64,000 bases of DNA from assembly GCA_003550325.1 (NCBI GenBank), contig QKWP01000219.1, positions 247,967-311,966 on the forward strand, in the 5' to 3' direction. This DNA comes from Gigaspora rosea. Lineage: Eukaryota; Glomeromycota; Glomeromycetes; Diversisporales; Gigasporaceae. A program made the position numbers and the translations under genes. Under the pieces are notes generated by a model, which was not told the DNA's origin, made no database searches, and saw nothing but the letters and a program-made list of their open reading frames with translations. Of this stretch, positions 1-11,357 are shown in pieces; within the stretch, counting starts at the first letter, position 1, and the number at the start of each line of letters is the position of its first letter.

Positions 1-463
1 GTTCCTGAAACTTCACCATTGTTACCATAGGTTATTCAACACCGTCATCTAATGAAAGGGTTATCCGGCACCTGAAAATTTTTTTATCCCCCATCCTTTC
101 CTTGCAGTATAGATTACCCGGGCAATTGATTTGCATTAGCCAATCAGACGAATTTCTGCCTATGAGGCGGATCATCAAATTAAATCAATTATGTAACGAT
201 CTACAAAATCGGGACACTCGGGTCGGTCCTACTTGTTACAGGTATTCCGAACATCAAAATTCTAAATCCCGAAAGAACAAAATCCCAACTAGGATACCCC
301 TAAAAAAAACTACGTAATTGAACTTAAATTTAATCCGACCAATTTCTCTTCGTTTGAATATAAGTAAAATATGTCAAAATTTACTTATACTACAATTTTT
401 GAATATGCACGTTGGCCATATATTCATTAATTCTTTTTTTGTAGAGAAATACATTTATGAAAT
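1..463. other. non-coding left edge
   Basis: I see no convincing gene. The stretch at about 225-310 (CCCGAAAGAACAAAATCCC and surroundings) reappears in inverse orientation at about 3963-4040, so it is probably part of a dispersed repeat cut by the window edge. The short open frame at 102-317 has no recognisable domain. Confidence 0.4.
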
Positions 464-466
464 TTA

Positions 467-726
467 GGCCGTTTGAAGTTAATTTTTTGGTTGACATCAC
501 CCCCCCCCTTCAGCTGAAGTCTCCCCCCACCTCCCCCCGAAAACGAGCAGCCAATCAAAACGCTGGATGACTCTCGCCAGTCACCTGATTTATATCAACC
601 AATGAAATTGGCCCATCTTTGTTCATTTTTATATGTTCGTTTCAATGTTCGTTTCATTTTACCCCCTCCCCCCTCCCGAGAGTCCTGTAAAAGTGATGTC
701 AACCAAAGAATCAACTTCAAACGGCC
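467..726. mobile_element. Harbinger-type MITE (GGCCGTTTGAAGTT family, copy 1)
   Basis: A 260-bp non-coding element bounded by long inverted repeats that start GGCCGTTTGAAGTT and continue inward for about 35 bp. TTA is duplicated on both sides (464-466, 727-729), which is the TWA target duplication known for PIF/Harbinger. The interior holds C-rich runs near 500-536 and 661-676. A second copy splits a host gene at 41333-42432. Confidence 0.75.
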
Positions 727-729
727 TTA

Positions 730-1375
730 ATAATTTATTGGCTACTTCGACAAATTCATTATTGCATATACAAGGAAAAAAAACTACATGAATTGTTGCT
801 ATTCCCTATAAAATGTATTTTTATTTTAGCTAATTTTTTTGTTAATTTCGGATAAATTATTTACACGTATAAAAATATAAGCGTTAGCAATTTTTACTAT
901 CGTAAATATTTTGTGTCAAAACACTTAAAAGTATAGATTCTTTTGAACTAAAAAATTTTTTTCTTTTTTTTTCTTCTAAGCATTCAGTACAACTAATGAT
1001 GGCAACCATTGCAATACTCAATTGGCATTGGACATCAAAAATGTCAGAACGAAAAGCAAAAAAAAATTATTATTTTTATTAAAATTGATTATTAATGAAT
1101 CTCTACTACTTGTAATTCTCCAACCGCCAAAAAAAATGTAGCCTTTAAAACGCTTTTGATTGGTTGCTTAGTGATCTGGTGGTTACATGCTTTTGTGTAG
1201 ATCGTTAATCGCCGCCAAAATTAAGCATTTAAAATACCATTGATTGGTTGATTGTATATTCGATGATTACAGGTGCATGTAAGTTATTGTATAATTTATA
1301 TTATTGTATGTGTGTAGTAAGTTATGGGAAGTATATATATTATTACGGTATTAATAATTATATTGTTGGCTATGC
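730..1375. other. AT-rich intergenic with a local direct repeat
   Basis: No gene is seen. A diverged direct repeat of about 70 bp occurs at about 1125-1195 and 1211-1277; both copies share CCGCCAAA, then TTTAAAA and TTGATTGGTTG. Confidence 0.4.
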
Positions 1376-1590
1376 GATGTAGTAATTGTGTTAAAACTAT
1401 GATGTATGCGTTGAAGTATAACGATGTAGTAACTATAATTATGTTATGATGTATGCATTGAGATAGCGATGTAGTAATTGTGTTACAAGTAGTAGAGATT
1501 ATGATGTATACGTTGTGGTATAACGATGTAGTAATTATGTTATTAGTAATTATATTATGATGTATGCATTGAGGTATAGCAATGTAGTAT
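1376..1590. repeat. minisatellite, 45-57 bp period, about four copies
   Basis: Units begin GATGTAGTAA and contain ATGATGTATGCATTG followed by AGGTATAAC. Four units are recognisable, differing in length through small internal insertions. No coding frame spans the array. Confidence 0.65.
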
Positions 1591-1643
1591 ATGATAATTT
1601 ATGACGAATTAATTACGTAATAGTATACACATAGTAAGTGTGG

Positions 1644-1897
1644 TGTCCAAAAATTTGCATTTTGTGTAACTCGAATCACTCCGGCGATTCGGATTCAGAC
1701 CTCAGATCGAACCTGCAGAACATTAACACTAGCTTTGTACTACCGAGTAATATTGTAGCAAAATTACAATCCAAGTAATTTTACTTGGTACACGGTTAGC
1801 ACGTTTGTTAATAAAATTTGTTGAAATTTGGTGATTTCAGGCAAAATTATTTAGACGGAGTAGTTTGGGTTACAAGATATGCAAAATTTTTTGAACA
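1644..1897. mobile_element. unclassified MITE
   Basis: About 254 bp with imperfect inverted ends: TGTCCAAAAATTTGCAT on the left and ATGCAAAATTTTTTGAACA on the right, extending inward to CACTCCG/CGGAGTA. No clear target duplication was found, so the class is left open. Confidence 0.5.
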
Positions 1898-2454
1898 TTA
1901 CTAACTAATACACATGTAAACTGCGAAATAGTGCATGATAAATCTTCTATGCCATCTAATTCAGAGTTTGTCCGTTTAAACGTTTTTTATTGGTTATTTC
2001 AGAAAAATGTGACCATATTGTAGGAAAACAATACGAATATTAGCTAATAAGAAGATGGCATAGTTGTTACAGAAATGCGAAAACTTAAATAAGACCTACC
2101 AATTTTATCTATCTACCTATCTTTATATGGGTAATTATTTTTTGAATCCTACTAAAATGTTTGTTACGCACTATATAAATTCACAACGATGTTCGAAAGT
2201 TCATCATTTACTAATTTTGGAACTGCATTTCTATATTCTAATTAGTAGTCAAATTATTACACATTTCCGGATAACATTTACTACATTCCTGCATTATGAA
2301 TTCCCATTACCACATTCCTTATAAATGTCGTAGCTCTTACCTCATTCTTGGTAATTGGGTAATTCTAAATGGGAACATATAAAAAGGATCGTTTGTGTAT
2401 TTGTATAAACCGCTCTCCCAGTATTAATAAATACATTTGTTTATAATTCTCTGA

Positions 2455-3190
2455 ACCCTTAATAGTTGTGACCCAGTAGCTAAATTGGCGGGCGAAGTTC
2501 TTGAAGTCTCTCCTAAGGTCACAACAATATACATGATTTTTTTTTATAGTAAATCACCACAACAATAGTCGGTAAGTTTTGTAACCAAATTCTTACATTA
2601 AATTGGATAAAACAACTGTTAATCCAATATGGAATCTGAAAACATGAGTCAGTCAGTCCTATTTTTTTTTAATTTATTGTAAATTAGCAGAATAATATTT
2701 ACTGTATATTTAAAATTATGCAAGGTTAATTTTTATTATACACAACAAGGATTCAAAAAATGGATGGCAACCACATTTTTTCCGTCACCTTATCACCAAT
2801 TACGGGAAATTAAGGTATCTATCGAATAAAAATGAAAAAAAATTTGACTAATTCGATCTAAAAAAAAATTTTTTTTGTAAAAAACTGAAAAAAAATAGAT
2901 CAAGTAATAAAGAAAATTTTTTTTTAAAAAACCGAAAAAATGGGTCAGCGAACAATGCAAAACGAAAAATCAAATTTAAATATCCAAACCCTTAATGGTT
3001 TTGGCCCAGTAGTTAAATTGGCAAGTAGAGTTCTTGAAATCTCTCCCAAGGCCACGAGAACGTATGTAAATTTTTTTACAGTAAATCACCACAATACAAT
3101 AATAGTCAGTAAGTTTATAGCTAAAACTATACAAAGTCGATTTTTATTTTGCATTATTTAAAGTCTAAAAACATGGGTCGGTCAATTGTT
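2455..3190. repeat. ~200-bp direct repeats flanking a decayed MITE
   Basis: Sequence at about 2455-2660 recurs at about 2985-3190; both start near CCCTTAAT, share CCCAGTAG and AAATTGGC, and end near AACATG. Between them, about 2640-2975 resembles the interior of the Harbinger-type MITE at 9387-9772 (shared blocks near TATGCAAGGTTAATTTTT and CAACAAGGATTCAAAAAAT). The 73-residue open frame here is repeat sequence and not called as a gene. Confidence 0.5.
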
Positions 3191-3472
3191 TGTTTTTTTT
3201 TTTAACGAGGACACTAGAGTTCAATAACTATAGCATCTGTAAATTTATAAATTTATAGATTTCACGAATCTGGACTGGGCCCGAATCTAAGTGATACGAG
3301 TTTGGACCCTAACTTTAGATCCGAATCAACGTTTGAACAAGGTCCGGATCTTTAAAAATATCCACCCAGTCTGAATCATGCGGAACACTACATACGAATG
3401 TAGAAAACCTTTATAAATTAACTAATACGAATTAATTATTTAGATAACTTTACGAAAAATAAACAATCTCAC

Positions 3473-3475
<3 letters not shown>

Positions 3476-3515
<40 letters not shown>
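3476..3515. repeat. poly(A) homopolymer, 40 nt
   Basis: An uninterrupted run of 40 A. No retroelement body or matching target duplication was recognised directly upstream, so it may be a simple expansion or the tail of a badly decayed retroposon. Its exact length is likely uncertain in any assembly. Confidence 0.8.
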
Positions 3516-3517
<2 letters not shown>

Positions 3518-4063
3518 TTGGTACCTGTTATCAAAAAACAAAAAAAAAATTTTTATTAATTGACAATTAATCAACCAAACATATATTACAACCTTAAATA
3601 ATGTAATTAATTATTGTATTTATTAACAAATTAAAATAGCCAAAAACACATAGTACGAAAATAAAAAAAAATTTATAACAAACGAAATAAAACAGCACAA
3701 TCCACAAGACACTATAAACTACAAATAAAAACACAACGAACTCATCTCAAAAAAAATAAAATAAAATCTAATTCAATTGAATCTTTTCCACGTGCCGAAG
3801 GCACGAATCATATGCTAGTATTATAGTAAACATCATCATTTTACAACAAAATTTAAGCTCAGCTACGTAAGTTTTTTTTAGGAGAACACTAGGTTCATCT
3901 ACAAAATTCCGAAGAGATAACATCCCGAAAACTAAACCCCAAAAAAAAAACTTCATAAAAATTCATAATTATGTTTTCGGGATATTATCTCTTTGGGATT
4001 TTGTTCTTTCGGGATTGAGTACATCGAGATTTAATACTATCAGGATCATGATGTTCGGGATTA

Positions 4064-4570
4064 GTGATGTGCCATTTATATGATACCTGAAAATTTTTAG
4101 CGAACAGTACGTACAGTACGTACATTTTACTTATTCGCGCGGGTAACACAAACCAAAAAAGGAAATCCGATTTCGTAAATAAACTAAGTGCGTGAGATAA
4201 ATATTTAGTGTTAGGGCCTTAACGTTAGAAGCTATAGGGTTAGAATGATGCTTAATATAAGTAAAATTTCATTCCCGTCATTTTTAATTAGTGCACCAAG
4301 ATCGATTTAAACATTGGTTTTTGCTTTTTTCTTTTACGCGTGTCCGAATTCTTCGTCGGGCTGATCCGGAATAGTCAAATTTTGCACTCTCCGATTGGCT
4401 ATTTCCTCTCCAGGAGCTTGTATTACCCCGCGCAAATAAGTGGATGCACAGTACGTACTGTACGTATAGTTCTTTTCTGGCATTTGATTGGTTGGAACAA
4501 GTGATCGGCAAAAATTTTAGCGTACAGTACGTACAGTACAGTACGTATAGTACTGTACGCGGCACATCAC
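4064..4570. mobile_element. TA-flanked element with GTAC palindromes
   Basis: A 507-bp element with ends GTGATGTGCC/GGCACATCAC and a TA duplication (4062-4063, 4571-4572). The flanks rejoin into a plausible uninterrupted sequence (two TTCGGGA copies meet). Just inside both ends, and at about 4448-4470, lie clusters of CAGTACGTACTG-type palindromes. Its interior (about 4269-4360) shares a module with the element at 45902-47041. Open frames in it, including the 138-residue one on the minus strand, look fortuitous. Confidence 0.6.
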
Positions 4571-4722
4571 TATTCGGGATACGTATTGACCCAAAATCAT
4601 CGGATTCGAATGTCCTCCATGCTGCATGTGTATATCGTGTGACTGTTGTTATTAAAATTAATTTGACTAAAGTGTATAACGATCTGATTCTTTTAATCAA
4701 AATAAGTATTATGGTAATTATT

Positions 4723-4804
4723 GGTCCATCTGATCTAACCTTGAATAGTCCTAATTGGACCTGGACTGAGGTCTAATCCGATCTTTTAGAAGATCGGATG
4801 GACC
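4723..4804. repeat. GGTCCATC palindromic repeat, copy 1
   Basis: A short foldback unit: GGTCCATCTGATCT on the left pairs with AGATCGGATGGACC on the right. It belongs to a small family with copies at 7674-7776 and 8147-8225 and related sequence at about 47068-47115. Confidence 0.5.
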
Positions 4805-5408
4805 GATTAACAGCCCAATAAATGATTCATTCATTCAAAATTCATTATCAGTGTTTAAAAATCTATATTCAGAATATACAGCGACCGAATGAAAATTGCA
4901 AAAAATGTTCTTGGAAACTGTGGATTCTTTCACAGTATTCGGTACCCGCGTGACAAATAATGCAGATCAATATTTAAAATGCTATTTATATATATGCGTG
5001 ATGTTTATCCACGTGATTTCCTTTTTTATTATACATGACATTGCATCACAAAGGGTACTTTGACGAATGGAATACGATATGTGATATACTGAATTTCAAT
5101 ATGTTTACAAAATTTTCGCATATTTGGTATAAAATTGGATGTTAAACGTTTTAATCACACATGTGCGCGTGAAAATAATTAAATATTCGAATATCGGTCA
5201 AAAATTGAATGAATATACAGATAAATTCATTATATACTCAATATAAAATATATAATTTATTTACAATACATAAAATTTTTAAATTACTTTTTCTAATTTT
5301 ACATCAAAATTGAATAACATATAACTAGTTTAGATTTATTGACACAATTCCTATATATATTGCGTTTTAAAATCTTTTACTGTTGGCTTTTTCTTCTCTT
5401 CATATAAC

Positions 5409-6917
5409 ATGATATCGGACCAAGATTTGCGAGTAGTGTTCCATAATTTGCAAAATCCTTTACCGCAATACTTATTAGGCTTATTACCAGCTATACTAAC
5501 ATTAGGATCAACTCCTTATGAAAGTTTATTAGCGAAGTTCCTATGGTTTCTACGATGTCTTGGTTGCCCATTTACAGGACTATATTATTTTTGCAACATA
5601 GAGGGCAACCCAATAGAAATGAGCGCATATTGGCTTGAATCTAAGAATTTTATTCATTTTATTCGAAAAAAAAATGATGACCAAAACGATAACAAAAACG
5701 ATGATAAAAACGATGATGGCGGAGATGATAACTACGGAGATTATGGCGACGAAGGTTATGACGACAATGATGATGACGAAGATGATGACGACGAAGATGA
5801 TGGTAGTAGCAAAGGTCAAAAAAGTGACTTAGTCGAATTTATGTTGGATTATATTAATAATTACGAAGATGATACAAAAAAGAATGAAGAAGATGACGAT
5901 GATGACGATAAAAGTAATGAAAATGATAATAATGTTAATGAAGGAAGTTGCAAAAGCACAATCAATACATTCAATACAGAAACAAAAATTTTAATCAATA
6001 ATAAATATGATGACAACGAAGTTGATGATAATAACAAAGATGATGATGAAGCAAAAAAAGATGATAAAGGTTACGAAGAAGCAGAAGATGGTAACGGAGA
6101 TGGAGCAAAAAAAAAAGATGATAAAAGTGACGATGATGACGATAATAATTTTAATGAAGAAAGTAGCAAAAACACGACCAAAATAGAAACCAAAATCGCA
6201 ATCAATAATAATAAAGACGAAGTAGATAACAAAGTCATAAGTGAGCAAGATTTCCCTAGACCTTTTGGATATCACGTTATGAAAATAAAACCTAATAAGT
6301 CGCAGAAACGTATTTTGGAAGACTGGATTGCGAAAGCCTCTTTACTAGATAGGCTATTATTATTTTTTTCTGCATACTATATAATAATTAGTATAATTGC
6401 AGGAATAACTAAAGCAGTAAAACCATGTACTCAAGATAATTCATTAGGAGATTGGCCATACATACCAATATTGTTCGCTTGGATATTACCTGTGATTTAC
6501 GTTAGAATGTTTAAAGGAAAAGTAGTATGTAAAGTGTTACCAGAGCGTTTAAAAAATAGAATAACTATAGTTAAATATAATCCAGCAATAACTAAGACAA
6601 AACAAAATTGGGTCTTCGCTATTTTTTGTTTTTCACTTTTTCTTCCTTGGTTATCTGTGTTTATAACATATTGGATTCCCCCAATCGGATTTTCTTGTAA
6701 ATGTAAATTTTTGACGGTGATATGTTCTATATGGTCATTTAACAATATTGTTGCATATGCAAGTCACATGAAAGGGGAAAAAGATGTACATGGTCCAAGT
6801 CCAATTGGTGTAATGTTCATTTGTTTTGGTACAATGGTGGGATTAGGTCTGATATTTTTCGAGACATTATGGGAAAGCGCATTTGGCGCTTCTTGTAATC
6901 AATTTAGTTGTTTATAA
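5409..6917 (+). CDS. multi-pass membrane protein with long acidic D/N/K loop
   Basis: A 502-residue intronless frame; I do not recognise a named family. Two hydrophobic segments lie near residues 15-65. About residues 88-275 form a low-complexity stretch dominated by Asp, Asn, Lys and Glu, with two related blocks (each with Lys-Asn/Ser-Thr then Thr-Lys and an Ile-Asn-Asn run), suggesting internal duplication. About residues 280-315 are basic (PNKSQKRILEDW). Five further hydrophobic segments follow (about 316-339, 350-372, 407-432, 440-460, 473-495), with a Cys-rich loop (GFSCKCK) and C-terminal CNQFSCL. The architecture suggests an integral membrane protein with a large charged loop. The start is the first Met of the frame; a TATA-like CTATATATATT lies about 50 bp upstream. 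Neighbouring DNA is repeats. The intact frame through repetitive codons argues for a real gene; function unknown. Confidence 0.75.
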   Translation: MISDQDLRVVFHNLQNPLPQYLLGLLPAILTLGSTPYESLLAKFLWFLRCLGCPFTGLYYFCNIEGNPIEMSAYWLESKNFIHFIRKKNDDQNDNKNDDKNDDGGDDNYGDYGDEGYDDNDDDEDDDDEDDGSSKGQKSDLVEFMLDYINNYEDDTKKNEEDDDDDDKSNENDNNVNEGSCKSTINTFNTETKILINNKYDDNEVDDNNKDDDEAKKDDKGYEEAEDGNGDGAKKKDDKSDDDDDNNFNEESSKNTTKIETKIAINNNKDEVDNKVISEQDFPRPFGYHVMKIKPNKSQKRILEDWIAKASLLDRLLLFFSAYYIIISIIAGITKAVKPCTQDNSLGDWPYIPILFAWILPVIYVRMFKGKVVCKVLPERLKNRITIVKYNPAITKTKQNWVFAIFCFSLFLPWLSVFITYWIPPIGFSCKCKFLTVICSIWSFNNIVAYASHMKGEKDVHGPSPIGVMFICFGTMVGLGLIFFETLWESAFGASCNQFSCL

Positions 6918-7673
6918 TTAGTGGTTAAACATTAAAATACAAATGTTTATAGTCAGCAAAATCCCATATGCATTGTGCATATTTAATTGTTTGCTTTTTT
7001 TTTTGATTTAATAATTTATAGATGATGAAATCTGTTGTTACTTTTATTGTTGATTAAATTACTATTAATAATTAATAAAAATCGTATATAGGCTTAATAT
7101 AATTAAGATTATTATTCAAAAGAAACAATAAATATTTTCAAGGGCATTCTCAAGAACTCGTTAGATGCGGTTTTCTGTTGATCGAAATAGTGAACGATAT
7201 TATGACATAATTTATCTGTTTTACATTTTTAAATAAAAATTTATGCTGTAGTACTAGGAAAATGCAATGCTAATTACCAGAACATAATCATATGATGATT
7301 ATCAAATTTGACACGCGCGGACACAAAAATTTCCAAATTACATTTCTTATATGATCTTCGTAATGCATCAAAAATTAAATTGAGGACATACATCAATAAA
7401 TTCAAAACGACCATTTTTGATTTATTCTGTAATTAAATAGTCAGACATTCAAAATTTTATTACCAATATTATGCTTAATTCTATAATTGAATTAATAAAT
7501 TTCTCAAATTCAGTTGATACACAAATTTTCTTTTTCCTCAAATTTCTTAAAGGAGTTTATAATTAAAGTTCATATTTCATATCAAAGCTATTTTTATTTT
7601 GATAAATTTGTAAAAACCTTCTTTGTTAAAAACTCACGTAATGGGTTGGAATAATTTTTGATTTCTAGGACAG
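6918..7673. other. intergenic, no gene seen
   Basis: AT-rich sequence downstream of the membrane-protein gene. No domain, RNA gene or bounded repeat was recognised. Confidence 0.4.
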
Positions 7674-7776
7674 TTAATCGGTCCATCCTGGTGCAAGGAC
7701 TGCCGATCTTTTAAAAGATCGATCGCAGTCCAGGACCGAATAGAACCGGCTAAGTTAGACCGGATGGACTGATTAA
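7674..7776. repeat. GGTCCATC palindromic repeat, copy 2
   Basis: Ends TTAATCGGTCCATCC and GGATGGACTGATTAA are inverted. The core contains GATCTTTTAAAAGATC, a perfect palindrome. The 70-residue minus-strand frame across it is an artefact of the repeat. Confidence 0.5.
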
Positions 7777-8146
7777 TTAAGTTGAGATTAATCTTACCCG
7801 AGCGTACTACCCTAGCCATTAAATATATGAATGGATTTTTATACACAAGATTTAGAGGTTAGGATAAGATACCCCCAGGTACAATTAAAATCTTTATTAA
7901 ATATTTTCATTTAGAAAATTAAAAATTGTACAGGCAAATCTATTAATCTGCCAAAGTGTTTGGCAATTTTGTAATTAATAATGGATTTTTTCTACAAAAT
8001 CATTATTCGCTATAGATGAAGTCAAATTGTTCAAACCAGGCTCATCAATGGTTAATTTTTAGTTTTACATTACGTGAAATCTGAAGTCAACAATTTTTTT
8101 CATTATTTCTCCGCAAGGCTAAACTAATGCTAAAGTCATGTTATTA

Positions 8147-8225
8147 GGACTAACGATCCTTTCGGTCCATCCTAAAAAGGACTGGACTGACCCGATCCCT
8201 GGATGGACCGAAGGATTGTCAGTCC
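8147..8225. repeat. GGTCCATC palindromic repeat, copy 3
   Basis: AGGACTAACGATCCTTTCGG on the left pairs with CCGAAGGATTGTCAGTCC on the right, with GGTCCATCC/GGATGGACC inside. This is the shortest of the three clear copies. Confidence 0.5.
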
Positions 8226-8726
8226 GGACCGGATGCCCTAATATTTTCATGCCATTGCGTCATCATAACAATATCATGAGAAATGTTAATGGGAGAACAT
8301 TAGGACCGTGGAATATAAAATAATATTTGTTGCTGTTGGTGCTGTAAGCGCTAAAGCTGGAGATTAGGACTTCAATTTAAAAATATAAACCCCTCTAAAA
8401 TCCACTTATATTCTTTTATTATCAAAACTAACACTAAATCCTAACCTAACCGTTAAAAAAAGCTAAGAAAGTGCACTCCAAAAATTTTAGAAAATCTTAT
8501 ATTAAAATAATTGAAATTTCCAGCTTCAGCCGCGACAATATTTAATAAGTAAATAAGCTATTAACAATTTGATTTCTATTGATCCGAAATATTTCATAAT
8601 CGTCCAATAGAAGATACAATTTTTCTCTTCATTTATAGGCACACTTATAATTGGTTTTTCAAATGTCTATGGTGAACCTAATATACTCAAATTAAAACAA
8701 AGATCTATATAAACATGGTCCACGAT

Positions 8727-8827
8727 TAATGATACCTGACGAATGACTAAATAGTTTCGTCTAGACGAATGACGAAGCCATTTCGTCAGGCAACTTCAAT
8801 TTGGCGAATGTCGAATGACTAAACTTG
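8727..8827. mobile_element. end fragment of the GACGAA-array element
   Basis: TAATGATACCTGACGAATGAC followed by further GACGAA/TTCGTC motifs matches the left end of the element at 45902-47041 (TAATGATGCCTGACGAA). A Harbinger-type MITE (8831-9085) is inserted in a TGA, after which GACGATCGTGATGA may continue the fragment. The right end was not found. Confidence 0.45.
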
Positions 8828-8830
8828 TGA

Positions 8831-9085
8831 GGCGAGACCAACTGGATTCTGTGTTTTACATTACCCCCATCTCCCCTCCGGAGGAGGGGGAGTGGGTGGT
8901 TCACATAGTAAAATTTAAAAAAAAAGGGTTTTCAAAAAATTTTTCCGGATTGTTCCGTGACTGTATAAAAATTTCCGAAATTTCCCGTAGCCCTACGTAT
9001 ATTTATCTAAATTTTTTTTACTATAAGGGAGAGGGGGACTCTGAGAAGGGGGATAATGTAAACACAGAATCCAGTTGGTCTCGCC
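8831..9085. mobile_element. Harbinger-type MITE (GGCGAGACCAACTGG family, copy 1)
   Basis: 255 bp with inverted ends beginning GGCGAGACCAACTGGATTC, flanked by a 3-bp duplication TGA (8828-8830, 9086-9088). It lies 65 bp from a second copy; both contain GTGGTTCACATAGTAAAATT and TATTTATCTAAATTTTTTTT internally. Confidence 0.75.
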
Positions 9086-9152
9086 TGACGATCGTGATGA
9101 TATGAAACTCATGACGCGAAATCTAAGGACATTGCTTCAGTGCCTAGTGTAA

Positions 9153-9377
9153 GGCGAGACCAACTGGATTCTGTGTTTTAAATTACCTCGTTTCCCCTCC
9201 AGAAGTGAGGGAAGAGCGGGTGGTTCACATAGTAAAATTTAAAAAAAACTTTTCCGAATTGTTTCGTGACAGTATAAAATTTTCCAAAATATCACGTAGA
9301 CCTATGCATATTTATCTAAATTTTTTTTATTATGAGGAAGGGGGTAATGTAAAACACAGAATCCAGTTGGTCTTGCC
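9153..9377. mobile_element. Harbinger-type MITE (GGCGAGACCAACTGG family, copy 2)
   Basis: 225 bp, same ends as the copy at 8831-9085, with TAA duplicated (9150-9152, 9378-9380). It differs from its neighbour by internal deletions. The two lie in the same orientation but have separate target duplications, so they arose by independent insertions. Confidence 0.75.
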
Positions 9378-9386
9378 TAACTATTA

Positions 9387-9772
9387 GGCCACGCAAAGTT
9401 GATTTTTCCTTTTGCATTACATGGATTTCAAAATTCAGGACGGACGGACGGATTTTTTTTTCCTTTTTTTTTTATTTTCATTTACTGTAAATAGAATAAT
9501 GTTCACATTTAAGGTTATACAAGGTTAATTTTTCATTTTGCACAACAAGGAATCAAAAAATTGGACCGGATGTCATATTTTCCTGTCAGTCCTATCGGAC
9601 AACTACAGAAAATTACGGTCTCCATCGGATGATACCGGATGAAAATAGTGGGAAAAAATAGATGTTAAAAATCGAACAGTTGGCACAATTGGGACCTAAA
9701 AAAAAAAAATTGAAAAATTGAAAAAATGGGACGGCGGGTAATGCAAAACGACAAATCAACTTTTGCGAGACC
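9387..9772. mobile_element. Harbinger-type MITE, third family
   Basis: 386 bp. The left end runs GGCCACGCAAAGTTGATTT into TTTTGCATTAC; the right end mirrors it (GTAATGCAAAAC then AAATCAACTTTTGCGAGACC). TTA is duplicated at 9384-9386 and 9773-9775. A decayed relative is at about 2640-2975. Confidence 0.65.
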
Positions 9773-10125
9773 TTAAGGAGGGAGAACGTATGCCGATTTA
9801 ACTCAAATAGTTACTAGGAAGATAGGTTTCTGATTTACTCGAATAAAGGTCTCTTCAGCGCTACACTAACTTACTTCCTTTATTTTTCTTAAGTAAAATC
9901 GAAGGGAACTTCTCTACATGTCTCTCTTTATTGAAGTCAAATTCGTTTATATACATTTGAATTTAATATACGACACATTAACGTGTTGTTATACGTTATT
10001 GTGTTGTTTAATACGCTACGTGCTATTCAATGATGGTACTACCAAGCCTAACACGTTGACATGCTATCAAGAATGATTATAATCTGTGCCCTTAACACGT
10101 ATATGTGCTAACACGTTTCGTGTTA

Positions 10126-10232
10126 GAGATGTGATCCGTTATCCGTTTCCATCCGTTTTCATATTAAAATCCGCGGATATCCGTGGATTTTAATATAAAA
10201 AACGGATGAAAACGGATAACGGATCACATCTC
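10126..10232. mobile_element. 107-bp near-perfect foldback, TA target
   Basis: Almost the whole element is one hairpin: GAGATGTGATCCGTTATCCG reads inward from both ends and the centre is near CCGCGGATATCCGTGG. TA flanks both sides (10124-10125, 10233-10234). It lies in a stretch (about 9975-10285) rich in AACACG/CGTGTT motifs. Confidence 0.65.
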
Positions 10233-11168
10233 TATTTCGTGTTATGAAATTTTAAAAAAGGATGATTGTATGTCAATCAAGTTAACACGGATTTGACTAA
10301 CATTTAGTGAATTTTACAAGAAAAGAAATGAAAGTTGTCTATTGTGAGCCTATCCCCAACAAGTGATGTGATGATCGATTACTAAAATCGGTTTAGTGGT
10401 TAAAATGGTTTTAATGGTTTTATTGATATCTATTAAAGTGGATTTATTGATTTTAATGGTGTTACACTTTAAAATTGTTTTTTATTATTTTCGGTTCCTT
10501 AAAATTCTTAACTTTTGATTTTGAACCCGTGATCATCTATGATGATCGCCCTGAACTCTTAAACCGTCATCACTTTTGATCGGTTGAATAAATTTTTCCT
10601 TATAATTTCTTTAATTGTCAATGTAAACATATCTATTTATTTCCTCTTTTCTTATTTTTATGCATATCATTTCTTATTACTATATTGGGACATTATACTA
10701 AAAATTGGATCGAAAGCTCTTATGGATAGGATTGCCGAATGAAAAATGGATCGGCTAACCGATCTCATCTATACCAATGCACCTGATTAAGAAGTATTCA
10801 ATACGCGGCTCTTTAAAGGTATTGGATCCTTTAGTTCACGTTGTTAACCTATATAAATTCCTATAAAAACACAAAAGTGATTATAACGTTTGAACTAGTG
10901 ATCAGAATCGCATGAAACCATCATCGAGACGATTACAACGAGCTCTAAATCGTTCCAACATGATCACTGGGTGGCAAGATCGGAGCCACTAAAGATCTAC
11001 TCTTAGAGCTGGAATCTGATTGGCTAGGCGATTGCTGCAGGCAAATTCGTTACATGTTATTCATGTAGAGCTTGTTATTTTTGAAGAACATTTATTACAT
11101 ATTTTATTTGTTATACATATATTATTATTTTATATATTTTATCTATTTTATATATACTATATATATTA

Positions 11169-11355
11169 CAGTGAACCTCCTTTACAATTACAAATTTGGT
11201 AACATATGTACTTTTTTCAAAAAAGTGCTTATAAAGAGGTTGTGCTTTTATAGAGGTACTTTTTATATATTTAAGTTTTTAATAAAATGTGATATAGAAA
11301 GAGGTTTTTATTATGATGTGATTGTAGAGGAGTTGATTGTATAGAGGTTTGACTG
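11169..11355. mobile_element. mariner-type MITE (CAGTSAACCTCC)
   Basis: 187 bp from CAGTGAACCTCC to GGTTTGACTG, flanked by TA (11167-11168, 11356-11357). The ends are of the type seen in the larger elements at 13813-15100 and 17982-18680, pointing to one family (Tc1/mariner superfamily by TSD). Confidence 0.5.
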
Positions 11356-11357
11356 TA

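Noticed and set aside
4284-4776. Overlapping open frames of 138 (-) and 110 (+) residues
   Set aside because: They overlap on opposite strands inside a TA-flanked repeat rich in GTAC palindromes and show no domain or gene-like composition.
5580-6275. Hydrophobic minus-strand frames opposite the membrane-protein gene
   Set aside because: They are the antisense of GAT/GAC/AAT codon runs, giving Ile/Val/Phe runs; shadows of the acidic loop.
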